The notes under the pieces: model-generated
The model's database searches: none
Seen by the model: the letters and a program-made list of their open reading frames with translations, nothing else
Told to the model about the DNA's origin: nothing
Part shown: positions 57,310 through 59,611 of the stretch, in pieces
Numbering within the stretch: the stretch's first letter is position 1
How the letters are laid out: every line of letters begins with the position of its first letter
Made by a program: the position numbers and the translations under genes
Assembly (NCBI RefSeq): GCF_001937445.1
Contig: NZ_MSKS01000020.1
Span: forward strand, 1 to 59,611
Source of the DNA: Actinomyces oris
GTDB taxonomy: Bacteria; Actinomycetota; Actinomycetes; Actinomycetales; Actinomycetaceae
Reading direction: 5' to 3'
Length of the DNA: 59,611 nt

Positions 57310-58548
57310 ATGCAAGAAATTAATTCACAAGACTCGCAACCCCCATCGAGATTCATTCACCACCACGCCCTTTTTACCGCAGTGGCTCTGATCTGCGACA
57401 TACGGCTTGGCCTCATCCTGGCCTGCGAGCTAGGAATCATTGCATCAAGCACCGACAGAGGGGCTGTTGCGGTCCCCCTCCTGGGGCTAAGCATCAACTG
57501 GGCGACTTTGAGGGTGTTCAACAGGCATCCTCGCCTCATTGTCAATAACTGGACTTATTTATGCGCCGATCTGGTCACGACCTGCGTCATCACCAGCGCT
57601 CTTCCTGCAACATTCCCGGGAGGTCTTGCTCTTTCTCTTGCCTATCTTATCGCATCGTCGGTACTCATCGGCCTTGTAAGTCAAGCGTTCTGGGCGTCAT
57701 TGTGGTGCGTCGGTACTACCCTATCGCTCGCGCTCCTTAAGTTACATGACGCCTCAATTTCCACAGTTGTGGCCGCCACTATGGTTGCTGGAATCTTTTT
57801 CAGCGTCCTGCTCGGGAACCGATTGAACAGCCAGTTCACGGACATCAGTCGTCTTTCCGCCGAGGCCGCATTCGCCCGAGCAGAAGAACGCGCCACCGCC
57901 GAGAGACTCACGATTGCCAGAGATCTGCACGACTCGCTCGCCAAGAGCATCCATGGCATTCGCATGCTCGCCGAATCCCTGGACAGCTCTCTCGGTGCTG
58001 AGAACCACCCAGACGCTCCACTCAGTCACACGCTCCTCGAGGCCGCGGACGAAGCAAGCAGGGAAGCCCGACTCGTCCTTGACGGACTGCGTTCCGGGGG
58101 CGACGAGGACATCATTGGCGCTCTTGTCGAGGAAGCCACAAGATGGGGGGCACGCACAGGACTGTCGGTCACTGTCAACCGCGGCGACTCAGACACCCCC
58201 TTGCCCTGCTCGACCGAGGCGATGTGGCAGCTTCAGCGCATCCTGGGCGAGATCCTTGCCAATATTGAGAGGCACGCCCATGCCACGTCGGTCGACCTCT
58301 CAATACTCCACGACGACAGCTGCTTCCGCCTCGATGTCCGCGATAACGGCATCGGTTTTAGAGAGGATGTCAAAGGCCTCTACCGAGAGGGTCATTACGG
58401 ACTGGCAGGGTTGAAGGAACGTTCTGAAACACTGAACGGCGCCTTCAGTATCGATTTGCCCTCCGAACCGACTGCGGGGACCCGTGTTCGACTTCGTGTC
58501 CCCATCACATCGCTTCATTCCGCTAGCGACAAGGAGAAGATAGTATGA
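57310..58548 (+). CDS. NarL-type sensor histidine kinase of the Tad locus
   Basis: The 412-aa kinase has five or six membrane segments in its first ~170 residues and little extracytoplasmic sequence. A HisKA_3 dimerisation helix follows, with LTIARDLHDSLAKSIHGIRML (His about 207). The HATPase domain has EILANIERHAHATSV (N box), DNGIGF (G1) and GHYGLAGLKERSE (G2). The short loops suggest that it senses a membrane-internal or membrane-bound cue. ATG at 57310 is chosen over a TTG inside tadC. The stop overlaps the response regulator start (ATGA), so the two form a coupled two-component system within the pilus operon. Confidence 0.92.
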   Translation: MQEINSQDSQPPSRFIHHHALFTAVALICDIRLGLILACELGIIASSTDRGAVAVPLLGLSINWATLRVFNRHPRLIVNNWTYLCADLVTTCVITSALPATFPGGLALSLAYLIASSVLIGLVSQAFWASLWCVGTTLSLALLKLHDASISTVVAATMVAGIFFSVLLGNRLNSQFTDISRLSAEAAFARAEERATAERLTIARDLHDSLAKSIHGIRMLAESLDSSLGAENHPDAPLSHTLLEAADEASREARLVLDGLRSGGDEDIIGALVEEATRWGARTGLSVTVNRGDSDTPLPCSTEAMWQLQRILGEILANIERHAHATSVDLSILHDDSCFRLDVRDNGIGFREDVKGLYREGHYGLAGLKERSETLNGAFSIDLPSEPTAGTRVRLRVPITSLHSASDKEKIV

Positions 58549-59174
58549 AGGTGATGGTCGTTGACGACAACGCCATTGTCCGTATCGGACTCCGCTCGGT
58601 ACTCGACCGTATCGATGCTGTGGACGAGGTCATCGAGGCAGAGGACGCGTTCTCCGCACTCGAGGCGCACCACACACACTGCCCCGACATCATCCTGCTT
58701 GACGTTTCCATGCCTCCAGGACGCAGCGGACTTGACATCCTCCCAGAACTGAGTTCCGACGCCTCGGTCATTATGCTCACTTCGAATCGAGACCCCAGCA
58801 CTATCCGCCAGGCACTCGACACGGGAGCGCGAGGCTACTTGGTTCACGGTCAGTTGGGCATCAATGAGGTGGCCGGCGCCATTGAGACCTGCCGCAACGG
58901 AGGCCTGGTGCTCGGTAAGGAAGCCGCCGATGTCGTGCTCAATCCTTCGGCTCATAACGTTTCTAGCAACCCTTTGCGTGCGCGGGTCTCGGAACGGGAG
59001 GCTGAGATCCTCGACCTGGCAGCGACCGGTATGTCCAACCAGAGGATCGCCCAGCATCTGTTCCTGTCGGAACGTACGGTCAAGAACTACCTCAACAGCT
59101 CCTACCCTAAGCTGCACGTCCACAGCCGCGCTGAGGCGGTCGCCGTCTGGTTATCGCCGCCCCTTGCTCAGTAG
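58545..59174 (+). CDS. LuxR/NarL-family response regulator, atypical receiver
   Basis: The 209-aa regulator has an N-terminal receiver with acidic pair DD (7-8) and phospho-acceptor Asp53 (IILLDVSMPPG). The C-terminal LuxR helix-turn-helix is SEREAEILDLAATGMSNQRIAQHLFLSERTVKNYL. The receiver Ser/Thr is present (MLTSN), but the normally invariant Lys after GYLV appears to be His101 (GYLVHGQ). This may alter phosphorylation-driven switching. It is coupled to the kinase upstream. flp is the gene immediately downstream, with a dyad in its promoter region, and is the obvious target. Confidence 0.9.
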   Translation: MKVMVVDDNAIVRIGLRSVLDRIDAVDEVIEAEDAFSALEAHHTHCPDIILLDVSMPPGRSGLDILPELSSDASVIMLTSNRDPSTIRQALDTGARGYLVHGQLGINEVAGAIETCRNGGLVLGKEAADVVLNPSAHNVSSNPLRARVSEREAEILDLAATGMSNQRIAQHLFLSERTVKNYLNSSYPKLHVHSRAEAVAVWLSPPLAQ

Positions 59175-59184
59175 GCCGCAGGAC

Positions 59185-59198
59185 GGGGCGTACGCCCC
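59185..59198. other. Perfect 14-bp palindrome after the response regulator gene
   Basis: GGGGCGTACGCCCC lies 10 bp past the regulator stop. It may be a weak terminator or a binding site ahead of flp. Confidence 0.4.
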
Positions 59199-59229
59199 TA
59201 CCCGATGGGGCATGAGGCCTCCTAACTTA

Positions 59230-59257
59230 GTGAATGTCAGATACATCAGGCATTCAC
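59230..59257. promoter_or_regulatory. Dyad in the flp upstream region, candidate operator
   Basis: GTGAATG (59230-59236) and its exact complement CATTCAC (59251-59257) are separated by 14 bp, giving a 28-bp dyad. It is centred about 43 bp before the flp start, between the regulator gene and flp. The layout suits a dimeric LuxR-type regulator. The -10 and -35 of flp could not be assigned. Confidence 0.45.
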
Positions 59258-59286
59258 AACGATGCCACTCAGCGATGGAGGTCATC

Positions 59287-59499
59287 ATGAACAACAACGC
59301 ACTGCTCCGCCTTCAGGTTCGTCTCCAGCAGGCCTGGATCAACCTTCGCGATGGAGAGCGCGGTCAGACAATGGTCGAGTACGCCGGAATCGCCATCGTT
59401 GCGGCAACGATTATTGGCCTTATAATCACCGCTGCAAACGGGTCTGGTATTGGAGACACCATCATCGACAAGATCAAGGAAGCCCTCGGTAAATTCTAG
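59287..59499 (+). CDS. flp: Flp-type major pilin of the Tad pilus
   Basis: The 70-aa prepilin has a polar leader ending LRDGERG, expected cleavage at G26/Q27, and the Flp signature QTMVEYAGIAIVAATIIGLIITA with Glu at +5 and Tyr at +6. The 44-residue mature pilin ends in a short amphipathic stretch (DTIIDKIKEALGKF). GGAGG lies 5 bases before the ATG, an excellent ribosome site that suits a highly expressed subunit. It lies at the end of the locus, separated from the regulator by 112 bp, so it has its own promoter region and terminator. Confidence 0.95.
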   Translation: MNNNALLRLQVRLQQAWINLRDGERGQTMVEYAGIAIVAATIIGLIITAANGSGIGDTIIDKIKEALGKF

Positions 59500-59539
59500 T
59501 AAGTCCATCATTTACCTACAGCCTCTTGGTTGTATGCAC

Positions 59540-59585
59540 CAGAGTTTCCTCGTCGGAGATGATCATCTCTGATGAGGAAACTCTG
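59540..59585 (+). terminator. Long hairpin after flp
   Basis: CAGAGTTTCCTCGTCGGAGAT-type arm (59540-59560) pairs with 59565-59585 over 21 bp including two G-U pairs, loop GATC. The following sequence is moderately T-rich. It would end and stabilise the flp message. Confidence 0.85.
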
Positions 59586-59611
59586 CATATTCTTAGGAGT
59601 TCTTGTGTTGT

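Overview
The window looks like the chromosome of a high-GC actinobacterium of the genus Actinomyces, most likely the oral A. oris / A. naeslundii / A. viscosus group. The reasons are the codon use and GC content, GTG starts on many genes, long basic or acidic tails on ribosomal proteins, and a sortase-assembled fimbrial operon whose major pilin resembles type 2 fimbrial FimA of oral Actinomyces. No tRNA, rRNA, CRISPR array or complete insertion sequence was seen.

Backbone. On the minus strand runs a nearly complete str - S10 - spc - alpha ribosomal supercluster: rpsL-rpsG-fusA-tuf (48.8-44.4 kb), rpsJ to rpsQ (37.7-32.4 kb), rplN to rplO (31.7-27.4 kb), secY-adk-map (27.0-24.1 kb), and infA-rpmJ-rpsM-rpsK-rpoA-rplQ (23.9-20.6 kb, with no rpsD). 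After accessory insertions it continues as truA-rplM-rpsI-glmM, then divergent coaA (+) and a partial glmS (-) at the left edge. Strong hairpins mark the ends of the units.

Accessory cargo sits in the joints of this backbone. (1) 1.8-4.06 kb is an AT-richer segment with an alpha/beta hydrolase and an XRE-AbrB regulator, flanked by a 72-bp degenerate copy of the 3' end of coaA. (2) 4.1-10.9 kb holds a ketopantoate reductase-like protein, a DrrAB-type ABC exporter, a large SARP/BTAD-NB-ARC regulator and a small unknown gene with the remnant of a partner. (3) 15.0-20.2 kb holds a ROK/polyphosphate-glucokinase-like kinase, an MgtC-like membrane protein, two tandem paralogous TPR proteins and the tail fragment of a third. 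(4) 37.9-44.0 kb is a fimbrial operon (tip fimB, shaft fimA, class C sortase) between tuf and rpsJ. (5) 49.2-59.6 kb, divergent from rpsL, is a Tad pilus locus.

Tad locus. The order is a DUF192 protein, prepilin peptidase tadV, an unknown zinc-ribbon protein, cpaB/rcpC, a tadZ-tadE fusion, a second tadE-like pseudopilin, tadA, tadB, tadC, a histidine kinase, a LuxR-type response regulator and the pilin flp. Most are translationally coupled. The most striking observation is that the TadZ-like ATPase continues in frame into a class III leader and a TadE pseudopilin (cleavage expected at G409/Q410). It therefore looks like a polyprotein that the locus's own prepilin peptidase would split.

Repeats. 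Three families of palindrome-like elements, all about 118 bp and each present twice, occupy gaps between genes (1881-1998 with 32155-32273; 2076-2193 with 15846-15964; 20204-20321 with 32021-32138). They form adjacent pairs at two places and have no obvious coding capacity.
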